Source: Coriobacteriaceae bacterium (lineage in GTDB: Bacteria; Actinomycetota; Coriobacteriia; Coriobacteriales; Coriobacteriaceae). From it: a DNA stretch of 64,000 nt. The number at the start of each line of letters is the position of its first letter. The stretch's first letter is position 1. Under the pieces are notes generated by a model. The model was not told the origin of the DNA and ran no database searches. It saw only the letters and a list, made by a program, of their open reading frames with translations. This document shows positions 43,259 to 52,305 of this stretch, piece after piece. The position numbers and the translations under genes are program-made. Location: assembly GCA_902363125.1 (NCBI GenBank), contig CABIZD010000002.1, positions 1 through 64,000 of the forward strand, read 5' to 3'.

Positions 43259-43996
43259 ATGAACTCTGCGAAATCTCAATCCTTCCCAAAAGCCACCAGC
43301 TTCGACGCGGCACTTGTGCACTCTAAGATTATGGGCCCCAATCCCCTCAAACTCTGCGAAGAGCTCCTTTGCGATGCGAGCATTCCCCGCGGCGCCCGTG
43401 TCTGCGACCTGGGGTCGGGCACCGGCATTACCAGCGCCCTGCTTGCCCGCGAATACGGATTTGACACTTATGCTGTCGACCTGTGGAGCGATCCCGTCGA
43501 AAACCGCGCGTTCTTCGATTCACTCGGTATTCCCCGCAACACGATTCACCCTGTTAAGGCGGACGCCTCACAGGGGCTCCCGTTTGAGCACGACTATTTT
43601 GATGCGGTCGTGAGCATCGACTCGTACAACTACTACGGCCGCGGCCCGCACTATCTGAGCGAGCGCTTGCTCCCCTATGTCAGGCGCGGGGGCATGCTGT
43701 ATTTGAGCATCCCTGGCATGGCCTGCGACTGCCACGATAATCTGCCCGAATGCCTGCTCAAATCCTGGGCACCCGAGCAGCTCGACTACATGCACGACAT
43801 GGCCTGGTGGCGCGCCATGATCGAGCCGACCCCCGGCGTCGAGATTGTCTCGATGCAACCTATGCTCTGCACGGACGAAGCGTGGGAAGACTGGCTCGCC
43901 TGCGACAACGAGTACGCAGTAGGCGACCGCGCTGCCGTTGAATCCGGCGCGCTCGAATACCTCAACACCATCGCCATTGTGCTGAGGAAGCTCTAA
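43259..43996 (+). CDS. SAM-dependent methyltransferase
   Basis: 245-residue class I methyltransferase: SAM loop VCDLGSGTGITSALLA, acidic residue AVDLWSD, then KADASQGLPF and the SIDSYNYYG motif at strand 4. The N-terminal SKIMGPNPLKLCEELL and the SIDSYNYYG segment define a family found in anaerobic gut bacteria, probably acting on a small molecule; the acceptor is unknown. Start 43259 follows AGGAAAG. A 278-base leader without a supported gene precedes it. Confidence 0.78.
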   Translation: MNSAKSQSFPKATSFDAALVHSKIMGPNPLKLCEELLCDASIPRGARVCDLGSGTGITSALLAREYGFDTYAVDLWSDPVENRAFFDSLGIPRNTIHPVKADASQGLPFEHDYFDAVVSIDSYNYYGRGPHYLSERLLPYVRRGGMLYLSIPGMACDCHDNLPECLLKSWAPEQLDYMHDMAWWRAMIEPTPGVEIVSMQPMLCTDEAWEDWLACDNEYAVGDRAAVESGALEYLNTIAIVLRKL

Positions 43997-44001
43997 ACAA
44001 T

Positions 44002-44042
44002 AGCCGCGCGAGGCCGTAAACAAACGGCCTCGCGCGGCTTCT
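44002..44042. terminator. Bidirectional terminator, methyltransferase/ClC genes
   Basis: A 16-bp perfect stem (44002-44017 with 44024-44039, AGCCGCGCGAGGCCGT) followed by TTCTTT, between convergent genes. Confidence 0.85.
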
Positions 44043-44079
44043 TTAAAACAAGTTCTGAACAACCGTAAAGCGCAATACG

Positions 44080-45369
44080 CTACTTGCGCAGCGGCTTGGG
44101 CAACGGAATGCCGGCGGCGATGACGGCCGCGATGATCATGCAGACGATACCCTTGAGCGGGAAGCACATGAGCAGCAGGCCCACAACCATAACAGGCTGG
44201 CGCATAACGGCGCCCATCGTCGATGCCGTGCAGACGGCGACGCAAAAGACCGGATCTGCGCCGGTGAGGATGGCAAGACCGTAGCCCAGGCTCACGCCCG
44301 AGAAGATAACCGGGAAGAAATGGCCGCCACGCCAGCCCATGTTGATGAGGGCGGGTGTCAGCATGGCCTTGACAAGACCGGTCGCGATGAGCACACCGGC
44401 GGGGATGGTGAGGTAGGTCTCCATAAGTACGTCGGCCTGGGTCTCACCGGCAAACATGGTATAAGGCAGAACTGTGCCGCAGATGGCGAGCGCCAGACCA
44501 GCCAGCATGGCCTTGACGACGGGGCGCTCCCCTATTGCATGGGACAGCGCCTCGCTTGCATGCTCGGAGACAAAGTACAGCCAGCCACAGACCGTACCGA
44601 CGAGAGACAGGGGGATAAGCCAGGCAAGCTCCAGGTTGCCCACCTCGGCGGACTCGAACCTGGGCATGCCCATGCCGCCGCCCACAAGCTGGCCAAGCAG
44701 CAGGTAGGTGCCCAGACCGCCGGCAATCGCAATGCCGTAGACCACCGTCTTTTGCGCCTTGGGGAGCTTGATGATGATCTCATCGGATGCGGGGTCCTCG
44801 TCGCCGTCGGCGCTACCGGCGAGCGGCGCCACAAAGCCAAACACGGGCGCGGTAAAGAGCGCCGTCAGGGCAGCCTGGGTGCCCAGCAGCGTGAGCTCCC
44901 TAAACTCGGCGCCAAAGCGACGCATGCGGTCGCCGACCCAGCTGCACAGACCCGCGATAACGCCGGTCAGGCCGGCCTCCGGTCCAATACTTCCGCCAAA
45001 CAGCAGCGGCAGCAATGCCGCGAGCGAAAGCTTGCCCAGGTTGTCGTACGGGTAGCGACCGTCTTGTTTAACCTTGGCCATGACCTGATTGAGGTCGTCG
45101 GTCTTGGTGCCCGTCATCTTTTCGTACAGACCGATCAGCAGGCCGCCCAGCAGGCAGACGAAAAACGGGTACGGCAAAAAGCCAAACGGGCCGCTAGCAA
45201 GCTCGGACGAAGCGACGCCCAGCGCGTGCGGAATCTCGGTCCATAGATAATCGATACCGTGCTCCATCGCAAAAAAGAACAGCCAGACCGCGGCGCCTGC
45301 GAACGCACCGGTCACGGCAACGCTAACTAAAAACAGCGCACGGTTTTTGGGTTTTGCAAGGTTATCCAT
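44080..45369 (-). CDS. ClC-family chloride channel/antiporter-like protein
   Basis: 429-residue membrane protein of the voltage-gated chloride channel family. The selectivity region GGSIGPEAGL (GxGPE) is near residue 140 and a second pore segment is GWRGGHFFPVIFSG near residue 345. About ten hydrophobic stretches are present. A charged loop (DGDEDPASDE) splits the middle. Bacterial members exchange chloride or fluoride for protons; this group (with GSIGPEA) has no clear assignment. Start 45369 follows GGGAGG. Confidence 0.82.
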   Translation of the reverse strand: MDNLAKPKNRALFLVSVAVTGAFAGAAVWLFFFAMEHGIDYLWTEIPHALGVASSELASGPFGFLPYPFFVCLLGGLLIGLYEKMTGTKTDDLNQVMAKVKQDGRYPYDNLGKLSLAALLPLLFGGSIGPEAGLTGVIAGLCSWVGDRMRRFGAEFRELTLLGTQAALTALFTAPVFGFVAPLAGSADGDEDPASDEIIIKLPKAQKTVVYGIAIAGGLGTYLLLGQLVGGGMGMPRFESAEVGNLELAWLIPLSLVGTVCGWLYFVSEHASEALSHAIGERPVVKAMLAGLALAICGTVLPYTMFAGETQADVLMETYLTIPAGVLIATGLVKAMLTPALINMGWRGGHFFPVIFSGVSLGYGLAILTGADPVFCVAVCTASTMGAVMRQPVMVVGLLLMCFPLKGIVCMIIAAVIAAGIPLPKPLRK

Positions 45370-45494
45370 CGGGACCTCCCGTGGTCAAAATCGACAAAGA
45401 TACGTTTTATTGTAGAGCGAGCGTTGCCCGAACGAGCCAACCGTCTGCGCTGCAAACGGCACCATTGGGAGTCATAGTGGGGCAGGCTCAAGAC

Positions 45495-46027
45495 TTATCC
45501 GTTGATAATCGAGGCAATCTCGCGCAAATCGTCGGCAAAGTAGATGCCGTGCTGCCGCCTCGGGCTCGAAAGCCCCTTATCAATCATGTGCTCGAGCAGC
45601 GCCTTAAGATCGTTGTAGTAGCCCCCGAGGTTGTACAGAATGCACGGTGCACTCAAGTGCCCCAACGACACGGCGGACATGACCTCGGCAATCTCCTCGA
45701 GCGTACCCGTCCCGCCGGGGAAGGCAATGAAGGCATCACCAAGCTCGATCATCTTGGCCTTGCGCTCGGCCATGTCGCTCGTCACGATGAGGTCGTCGAT
45801 ACCGTCATGTTGAAACTCGGCCTCGATAAAAAACTCGGTTCAACACCCGTCACGTGTCCACCTGCCTCGAGCACGCTATCGGCGAGCGCGCCCATCAGGC
45901 CCGACTTGGAGCCGCCGTACACCAGCGCATGGCCGTTCGCGCCAATCCAGGTGCCAAGCTGCCGCACCGCAGGCAGAAACGCCGGGTCGTTGCCGACGCT
46001 CGCGCCCAGGTACACCGTGATGTTCAT
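45495..46027 (-). pseudogene. LOG-family nucleotide phosphoribohydrolase with a one-base frameshift
   Basis: The first 65 residues (MNITVYLGASVGNDPAFLP, YGGSKSGLMG, GGHVTGVEPSF) and the last about 110 residues (IVTSDMAERK, FPGGTGTLEE) together make one TIGR00730/LOG-type protein of normal length, about 177 residues, but in two frames. The break is in a run of six A on the + strand (45828-45833; six T in the gene). Seven T would give GVEPSFFIEAEFQHDGIDDL, restoring a continuous protein. LOG proteins hydrolyse nucleoside monophosphates, including cytokinin precursors. The change may be a real mutation, slippage or a sequencing error. Confidence 0.85.
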
Positions 46028-46063
46028 ATTCAGTCCCCCTCATCGTGACGCGCGGCGCCCGTT

Positions 46064-46489
46064 CTAGCGCTGGCGTCGGCGATATTCGCGCACACGGCGC
46101 GATAGGTCGGCAAGCTCGTCACGATCGAGCTCTTCCAAATGCTCAAGATCGTCCATAAAGCGCGCCATGGTGTCCTTTTGGCGCATCTTGATGAGCGTAT
46201 TGCAGTAGTTCACCGCCACACCCGTGAGCATGGCGATGTAGAAGATGCTGATGACGCTCAGGACGACGGTAATAGCGCGGGCGACCGGCGTTTCGGCCGG
46301 GATATCGCCAAAGCCGATGGTCGAGACGGTCTCAAAGCTAAACCAGAGACCATCGCCAAACGTTAGGGTCGTGGGCTCGGACAGCCAGACAGCTGTCGAG
46401 CACAGCAGATAGAAGATAAGGAACAGGCCCGTGATGCGCGCAAAGCCAGCCTGGCGCAACACGTCGGCAAGCGTCCTCAACTTGTTCAT
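46064..46489 (-). CDS. Two-transmembrane potassium channel
   Basis: 141-residue ion channel subunit: two membrane helices (about residues 16-36 and 72-95) flank the pore loop with the selectivity filter TIGFGD. The C-terminus is a charged helix with no RCK domain. It probably forms a tetrameric K+ pore in the cytoplasmic membrane. Start 46489 follows AGGGG. The longer upstream frame has no ribosome binding site. Confidence 0.83.
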   Translation of the reverse strand: MNKLRTLADVLRQAGFARITGLFLIFYLLCSTAVWLSEPTTLTFGDGLWFSFETVSTIGFGDIPAETPVARAITVVLSVISIFYIAMLTGVAVNYCNTLIKMRQKDTMARFMDDLEHLEELDRDELADLSRRVREYRRRQR

Positions 46490-46557
46490 CGCGACCCCTT
46501 TTTCCAGACGCCCAATCACATTCGCTCGGTATTGTCCCACGCCTCCCCCGCAAACGG

Positions 46558-46619
46558 AACTAGTCATTGGGGACGTTCTTAAATGACTAGTCAAACAAGA
46601 ACGTCTCCAATGACTAGTC
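46558..46619. repeat. Composite repeat, TCATTGGGGACG family, copy 1
   Basis: A palindrome ACTAGTCATTGGGGACGTTC...AATGACTAGT is followed by a second, inverted half (AGAACGTCTCCAATGACTAGTC). Related composites are at 56649-56710, 58952-59007 and 63200-63252. Confidence 0.8.
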
Positions 46620-46717
46620 GCCGATGCCGGGCGGGACCGTTTTGCGGTGCAGCTGCCGACCCGGTGGGCTGAGCTGGTATCCTTATGTGATACTGTCTCG
46701 ACTCGATAGGATTTCAT

Positions 46718-49522
46718 GTGAAACCTTCCACCGTCCTTCGTTTGACTCTATATCGCACCCTGGCCGTCGCGCTTGCCGCACTCGCCGTACTGAGCGCCGT
46801 CATGCCCGCCCCCGCCTTTGCCGCCGACTCCGACCAGCAGGTCAAAACGGTCCGCGTTGGCTGGCTCGTCAACAACAAAGGCTTCCAGGAAGGCACGCCG
46901 GGTGAGCGCCTCTCGGGATGGGGCTACGAGTACCTCCAGACCCTCTCGTATTACACAAAGGGCTGGCAATACGAATACGTCTCCGGCACCTTCACCGAGC
47001 TTATGGACATGCTCGAGGCGGGCGAAATCGACCTCATGCCCAACATCTCATATTCACCAGAACGCGAGCAAAAGCTGCTCTTTTCCTCGAACCCCGAGGG
47101 CACCGAGCGCTACTACATCTACGCCAGGCCCGATCGCGACGACCTTGCCAGGGGCGACCCCCAGGCGCTCCAAGGCCTTACCATCGGCTGCAACGCCGGC
47201 GTTATGCAAACTATCGTCGGCCAGCAGTGGCTCGCCGACGAAGGCGTTACCTGCACCTATAAAGAAATCGACACCGGCAGTGCCCTCTTTGAGGCGCTTG
47301 CAGACGGCGAGGTCGACGCCGTCATCATGAACGACACCATTTCGTCGCCCGATGCGTCACCCATGTTCTACGTAGGCTCGAGCGACTACTATTTTGCCGT
47401 TCCCAAAAGCCGCCCTGATCTGATGAACGACATCAACGCCGCCATGACGGCAATTACCCGCGTCAACCCACGCTATAGCGACGAGGTCAAGGCGAATTAC
47501 TCGGCCCATAACAGCGGCTCATCATCGCTCACCGGCACCGAGACCTCCTGGATCAAAGCAAACGACAACACCATCACGCTCGGCTATCTTAAAAACCAAC
47601 TTCCCTACTGCACGCAAAATGACGACGGCGAGATGGAAGGGTCGCTCGCCTCGCTTGCAAAGACGCTGCACGACAAGTTTGGCATTACGGTTAAAACGGT
47701 CGCGATCTCAAATAACCAGCAAATGTTCAAAGCCCTTTCCAACGGAACCATCGATGTCGCCCTGCCTCTGTTTCGCGACTACTGGCTTGCCGAACAGAAA
47801 GGGGTCATTCAGTCAAACCCGATGGGAACGGTTTCCCTAACCGCCATTCACAGCAGCAACAACCTGAACAGCGACCTTAAGAAAATTGCTTGTACACAGG
47901 ACGCGATCGTCAACCATTCTGAGCTCGAGAGCCTCTTCCCCGACGCAACGATAACCGATTTTCCGAATGGCAACGAGGCACTCGAAGCCCTCAGTAAGGG
48001 GGAGGCAAGTTGTATCATTGTCCCCAGCACGCGCCTGAAAACCATCCGCGACACCTACGACATCGAGGATTTCCAAACACAGGAGCTCACCGACACGGCA
48101 CAGCTATCGTGTTTGATTTCGCGCGGCAAGCCCGAGCTATTGGGAATCATCAATAAGGGCATCGTCAATGCCGGCGAATCGCTCTCTGCAAGCAGTTATT
48201 CCCCCACATCGTACTCGGCGCAAGAATCGGATGCGTTCCGACTTCTCTACCGCAACCGCATCGTCATTGCGGCAGTTGTCATCTGCATTTTGCTCACCGG
48301 CATCGTCATCCTTGTCTGGTCGCTTCACCGCGCGCAGAAAGAACAGCAGAAAGCCGATGCCGCCAACGCCGCTAAGACAGCATTCCTCACGCGCATGAGT
48401 CACGACATCCGCACGCCGCTCAACGGCATCCTGGGTCTTATCGAAATTGAGGAATTGAAAGACGGCGATATGCAAGTCGCCCGCGAAAGCCGCGCCAAGG
48501 CGCGTATTGCCGCCAATCACCTGCTCTCGCTGATCAACGATATCCTCGAGATGGGCAAAATCGAAGACCGCAAGCTAACACTGGAACATGCTCCTTTTAA
48601 CCTCAAAGAGCTCTGTGACGATGCGCTGGTGCTGTGCAAGCTCCGCGCGTCCGGTAACGGCATCACAGTGCAGGACAATAGCCTGCCGTACGCCACGGGG
48701 CCATACATGATCGGCAGTCCCACCCATATCCGACGGATCATAATCAACCTGCTAGACAACAGCATTAAGTACAACAAGCGCGGCGGCTCCGTCACCTTTA
48801 GCTCACAGACCAAGCCACTCGATGATGGGCGCGCGCTCTTATGCTTTAGCGTTTCGGATACCGGCATTGGCATGGCTCCCGAGTTTTTAAAGCATATCTA
48901 TGAGCCGTTTGCCCAAGAAGGTGACGATGCGCGCAGCAAGTTCCAAGGAACCGGCATGGGCATGCCAATCGTCAAATCGCTCATCGACATGATGGGCGGC
49001 ACGATTGAGATTTCGAGTGAAGTTGGCGTGGGAAGTACGTTTAACGTCCAGATTCCGCTCGAGATCGACAAGAACCCTCAGGCAAAAGAACGTACGGACG
49101 AGCAGGCATACAGTTGCTCGCTTGCCGACATGAACGTTCTTTTGGCAGAAGATAACGAGCTCAATGCCGAGATTGCCCAGGCTCTGCTCGAAAGCGAGGG
49201 CATCGTCGTAACTCGCGCCGCTGACGGCAACGAAGCAGTCGACCTATACGTTGGCCGTCCCGCGGGTAGCTTCGATGCGATTCTAATGGACATCATGATG
49301 CCGGGCATGAACGGCTACGAGGCAACCCGCGCGATCCGTCTGAGCGAAAAGGCCGATGCGGCCGACATCCCCATCATCGCGCTCACCGCCAACGCCTTTG
49401 CCGAAGACGCCAAGGCGGCACACGACGCCGGCATGAACGCTCATCTGCCCAAACCGCTCGACTTTAACAAGCTCAAAAACATACTCGCCTGTATCAAGAA
49501 AAACGGGGCTGTTTCGCTATAG
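46718..49522 (+). CDS. Hybrid sensor kinase with two periplasmic solute-binding domains
   Basis: 934-residue membrane sensor. A signal peptide (to about residue 35, APAFAAD) leads into two SBP_bac_3-type domains (about 45-270 and 285-500), a membrane helix (about 525-545), a HisKA domain with phosphoacceptor SHDIRTPLNG, an HATPase with NLLDNSIKYNKRGG, DTGIGMAPEF and GTGMGMPIVK, and a C-terminal receiver (LLAEDNELNAEIAQ, phosphoacceptor in MDIMMPGMNGYEA, KPLDF). It is the BvgS/EvgS-like layout without Hpt or output domain. GTG start at 46718 after AGGA. The ligand is probably an amino acid or peptide. Confidence 0.88.
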   Translation: MKPSTVLRLTLYRTLAVALAALAVLSAVMPAPAFAADSDQQVKTVRVGWLVNNKGFQEGTPGERLSGWGYEYLQTLSYYTKGWQYEYVSGTFTELMDMLEAGEIDLMPNISYSPEREQKLLFSSNPEGTERYYIYARPDRDDLARGDPQALQGLTIGCNAGVMQTIVGQQWLADEGVTCTYKEIDTGSALFEALADGEVDAVIMNDTISSPDASPMFYVGSSDYYFAVPKSRPDLMNDINAAMTAITRVNPRYSDEVKANYSAHNSGSSSLTGTETSWIKANDNTITLGYLKNQLPYCTQNDDGEMEGSLASLAKTLHDKFGITVKTVAISNNQQMFKALSNGTIDVALPLFRDYWLAEQKGVIQSNPMGTVSLTAIHSSNNLNSDLKKIACTQDAIVNHSELESLFPDATITDFPNGNEALEALSKGEASCIIVPSTRLKTIRDTYDIEDFQTQELTDTAQLSCLISRGKPELLGIINKGIVNAGESLSASSYSPTSYSAQESDAFRLLYRNRIVIAAVVICILLTGIVILVWSLHRAQKEQQKADAANAAKTAFLTRMSHDIRTPLNGILGLIEIEELKDGDMQVARESRAKARIAANHLLSLINDILEMGKIEDRKLTLEHAPFNLKELCDDALVLCKLRASGNGITVQDNSLPYATGPYMIGSPTHIRRIIINLLDNSIKYNKRGGSVTFSSQTKPLDDGRALLCFSVSDTGIGMAPEFLKHIYEPFAQEGDDARSKFQGTGMGMPIVKSLIDMMGGTIEISSEVGVGSTFNVQIPLEIDKNPQAKERTDEQAYSCSLADMNVLLAEDNELNAEIAQALLESEGIVVTRAADGNEAVDLYVGRPAGSFDAILMDIMMPGMNGYEATRAIRLSEKADAADIPIIALTANAFAEDAKAAHDAGMNAHLPKPLDFNKLKNILACIKKNGAVSL

Positions 49523-49563
49523 TTTGTGCTCAACCACCATGCGCAGTAGAAAGGAAGCCAACG

Positions 49564-50043
49564 ATGTTTGGGCCCTTACGTCGAAAGAAACGCGCCATCA
49601 CCGACGAGGAAGCGCGCGAGTTGCTCGCCGCCTGCAAGCGCGGCGTCTTTGCCGTCAACGGCGACGATGGCTACCCGTACGCCATTCCCGTCAACTACTT
49701 CTTCGACGCCGAGCACGACAAGATTTATTTCCATGGCGCCAAAGCCGGCCACAAGGTCGACGCACTCAAGCGCGATGACAAGATCTGCTTTACCGTTTAC
49801 GGCAACGAGTGGTACAAGGACGATGACTGGGCTCCCTACGTTATGAGTACCGTGGTCTTTGGCCGTTGTCGCCTGGTAGATGAGGCGCCTGCGTTTATCG
49901 AGGACAAAGTCCGCCAGCTCGCGCTTAAGTACTACCCTTCTGCCGAAGAAGTCGAGGAAGAAATCGCCAAAGACATCAAGGGCGTCCAACTCTACGAGAT
50001 TTCGATTGAGCATCTTTGCGGCAAGCAGATTCACGAAAAGTAA
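49564..50043 (+). CDS. Pyridoxamine 5'-phosphate oxidase-like flavin protein
   Basis: 159-residue split-barrel flavin-binding protein of the PNPOx-like/NimA group: ITDEEARELLAACKRGVFAVNGDDGYPYAIPVNYFFD (key GYPYAIPVNY) and FHGAKAGHKVDALKRD are the usual FMN-contact segments. It may reduce nitro compounds or bind heme/flavin. Start 49564 is preceded by AAAGGAAG. It follows the hybrid kinase by 41 bases and may be co-transcribed with it. Confidence 0.8.
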   Translation: MFGPLRRKKRAITDEEARELLAACKRGVFAVNGDDGYPYAIPVNYFFDAEHDKIYFHGAKAGHKVDALKRDDKICFTVYGNEWYKDDDWAPYVMSTVVFGRCRLVDEAPAFIEDKVRQLALKYYPSAEEVEEEIAKDIKGVQLYEISIEHLCGKQIHEK

Positions 50044-50070
50044 GCCCCTCAGCAGGCCTCATCAATAGCA

Positions 50071-50110
50071 ATATGGCCCGGTTCCAACCCACCTTGGAAC
50101 CGGGCCATAT
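50071..50110. terminator. Bidirectional terminator between two sensor regions
   Basis: A 16-bp perfect stem (50071-50086 with 50095-50110, ATATGGCCCGGTTCCA) with an 8-base loop between convergent genes. Confidence 0.85.
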
Positions 50111-50112
50111 GC

Positions 50113-52305
50113 TTATGAAGCGTCGGCGGCTATGTGCGCAAGCGCCTCAACGAGCTCCTGCGAGCTCACAGGCTTGCTCAGGTGCGCGTTCATGCCCGCC
50201 ACACGCGAAAGCCTGCGATCGTCGGCAAAGGCGTTGGCGCTCACGGCGATAATCGGCGCGGTCGCGGCATCCTCGCGATCGAGCGCTCGAATCCGACGCG
50301 TGGCCTCAAGGCCATCGATACCGGGCATCATGATATCCATCAACACCACGTCGTACTCGTGCGGCGCGCTCGCGGCAAACATCTCGACGGCAGACTCACC
50401 ATCCTTAGCATGCGTCACGACGGCACCGGCGCGGGCGAGCGTAAACTGTGCGATCTCGGCATTCAGGTCGTTATCCTCTACGAGCAAAACGCGCAAGCCC
50501 TGGAGCGCATCGCCGTCGCCCGCATTCACGCGCACTGCCTGAGGAATCTCGGAGCACTTGCACTTCTCAAACGGCAGACGGATGGTAAACGTCGTCCCCT
50601 GCCCCAAGATGCTCGAAAAGCTCATGGTTCCGCCCATAAGCTCGACCAACTGTTTGGCAATAGGCGCACCCAGGCCAGTTCCCGATGAAGCGCCTTCCAC
50701 CTGCTGCTCCTCGCGACAAAACGGCTCGTAGAGGTGCTGTTGAAACTCCTCACTCATGCCAATACCGTTATCGGCGATCGTGTATTCATAGACAGGAACG
50801 CCATCCGCTGGCTCCACCTCGCGGCACGCCAGGCGAACATAGCCGCCCCGGCGATTGTACTTGACGGCATTGCCGGCAATATTGAGCAACAAGCGTTTGA
50901 GGTGCGTCACGCTCACCCGCGCATAGGGATGATTAAGCGTCTGCTGATCGCAGATAATTGTCACCAGGCGCTCCTCGGCCTGGCGCTCCAGAATATCGCG
51001 CACCTCGTGGTTGAGGGTCACCAAATTTGTGGGAACAAGCTCCAGGTCGACCTGCCCGCTCTCCAGGCGACTCATATCGAGCGCCTCATTCGCAAGGTCG
51101 AGCAGCAGTCCCGATGCCGTCCAGATCTTTGAACGACACTCGGTCTGCTTTTGCAGATCGTCCGCATTGGCATCGCCGACCTCAACCATACCGCGGATGC
51201 CGTTGATGGGCGTGCGCAGATCGTGGCTCATGCGACGCAGGAACTCCGTCTTTGCCGAGTTGGCAGACGAGGCCTCACGCGCCGCCTTTGCCAGCTTGTC
51301 GCCATAGTCGCGCTCCTGCTGCAGCAAGTTCGTCAAACGTCGACGATCAGCGCGGCGACGCACCATCACAACAGTGGCTACAACACCGCTGTAGAGCACC
51401 AGCACGCCGGCAGCGACAGCCGCGACGACCTCAAAGTAGCGCTGCGCCGAGGCATAGGTGTACACGTAGAATTTTTGCGCTTTGCCGTATGTGCCCAAAT
51501 ACCACTCGCCGTTGACGTTGACCAGTCGGACTTTGCCGGGCAGGCATCGATCCTTAATTTCGTCAACAATGATGGCGTCCGTCGCGGGCAGGTCGAACAC
51601 GCCCAATACGGTGGGTTCGACGGCATTGGTCGCAACGACCTTGCCATCGTTTTCGATCACGATATTGCCGCTATCGATGGTTTCATAGCCTTCGAGCAGG
51701 CTCTGCAGTTTGAGTGTATTGCTTGCAACTGCCTTCGCGCTCTGATGCCTTACCGCGATAACGATACCCTCGCCATCCTGCCGAGTCACGCAACCGATGT
51801 CTGCAACCGAATCATCCGCAAGCGTAATACGATCGGTATAGGACTTAAGCGGATGGGTTGCCACCTCCAGCACGGGCGCTTCTTTGAGATACGTAGCAAG
51901 CGATTCGTAGCCCACGTCATCCGTCGAGGACTCGGACATCAAGTTGCCCGATGCGTCCGTCACGATCAGTGCGCTCACGTTGAACTGGTCAGCATATTGC
52001 TCCAGCGCGGCGTTATCCACCGAGCCGTCGCGCTTTATATCGCGCGCCACCTCTCCGGCAATCTCCATCACGCGAGTCAGGTTTTTGGTCGCATAGGCGC
52101 TGTTAAACGCATCGTAGGAAAGGCTCTGCGTCGCCACGTAATCGACAACGTCGGCAAAGCGCTGCTCGGCCTGGGCCGTCGTGTAACCGTAGCTCATCAT
52201 GCCGGCGACAGCCGAGAGTGCTACCCCCACCAGGGCGGCAAGGAGCCATACCCAGGTCGAATGATTGCCCTGCTCCTGAGCGGTGTAGTCGGGCGCATCG
52301 ATCAC
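50113..52305 (-). CDS. Hybrid histidine kinase-receiver
   Basis: 730-residue membrane kinase. Two membrane helices (about residues 17-39 and 290-312) bound an extracytoplasmic sensor region of about 250 residues. HisKA has RRMSHDLRTPINGIRG, the HATPase has NIAGNAVKYNRRGG, DNGIGMSEEF and GTGLGAPIAK, and the receiver has LLVEDNDLNAEIAQ, MDIMMPGIDGLEA and SKPVSS. GTG start at 52305 after GGAGGG, overlapping the stop of the binding lipoprotein gene by four bases. It resembles the cytoplasmic half of 46718-49522, with the binding domain encoded separately. No partner response regulator is adjacent. Confidence 0.87.
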   Translation of the reverse strand: MIDAPDYTAQEQGNHSTWVWLLAALVGVALSAVAGMMSYGYTTAQAEQRFADVVDYVATQSLSYDAFNSAYATKNLTRVMEIAGEVARDIKRDGSVDNAALEQYADQFNVSALIVTDASGNLMSESSTDDVGYESLATYLKEAPVLEVATHPLKSYTDRITLADDSVADIGCVTRQDGEGIVIAVRHQSAKAVASNTLKLQSLLEGYETIDSGNIVIENDGKVVATNAVEPTVLGVFDLPATDAIIVDEIKDRCLPGKVRLVNVNGEWYLGTYGKAQKFYVYTYASAQRYFEVVAAVAAGVLVLYSGVVATVVMVRRRADRRRLTNLLQQERDYGDKLAKAAREASSANSAKTEFLRRMSHDLRTPINGIRGMVEVGDANADDLQKQTECRSKIWTASGLLLDLANEALDMSRLESGQVDLELVPTNLVTLNHEVRDILERQAEERLVTIICDQQTLNHPYARVSVTHLKRLLLNIAGNAVKYNRRGGYVRLACREVEPADGVPVYEYTIADNGIGMSEEFQQHLYEPFCREEQQVEGASSGTGLGAPIAKQLVELMGGTMSFSSILGQGTTFTIRLPFEKCKCSEIPQAVRVNAGDGDALQGLRVLLVEDNDLNAEIAQFTLARAGAVVTHAKDGESAVEMFAASAPHEYDVVLMDIMMPGIDGLEATRRIRALDREDAATAPIIAVSANAFADDRRLSRVAGMNAHLSKPVSSQELVEALAHIAADAS

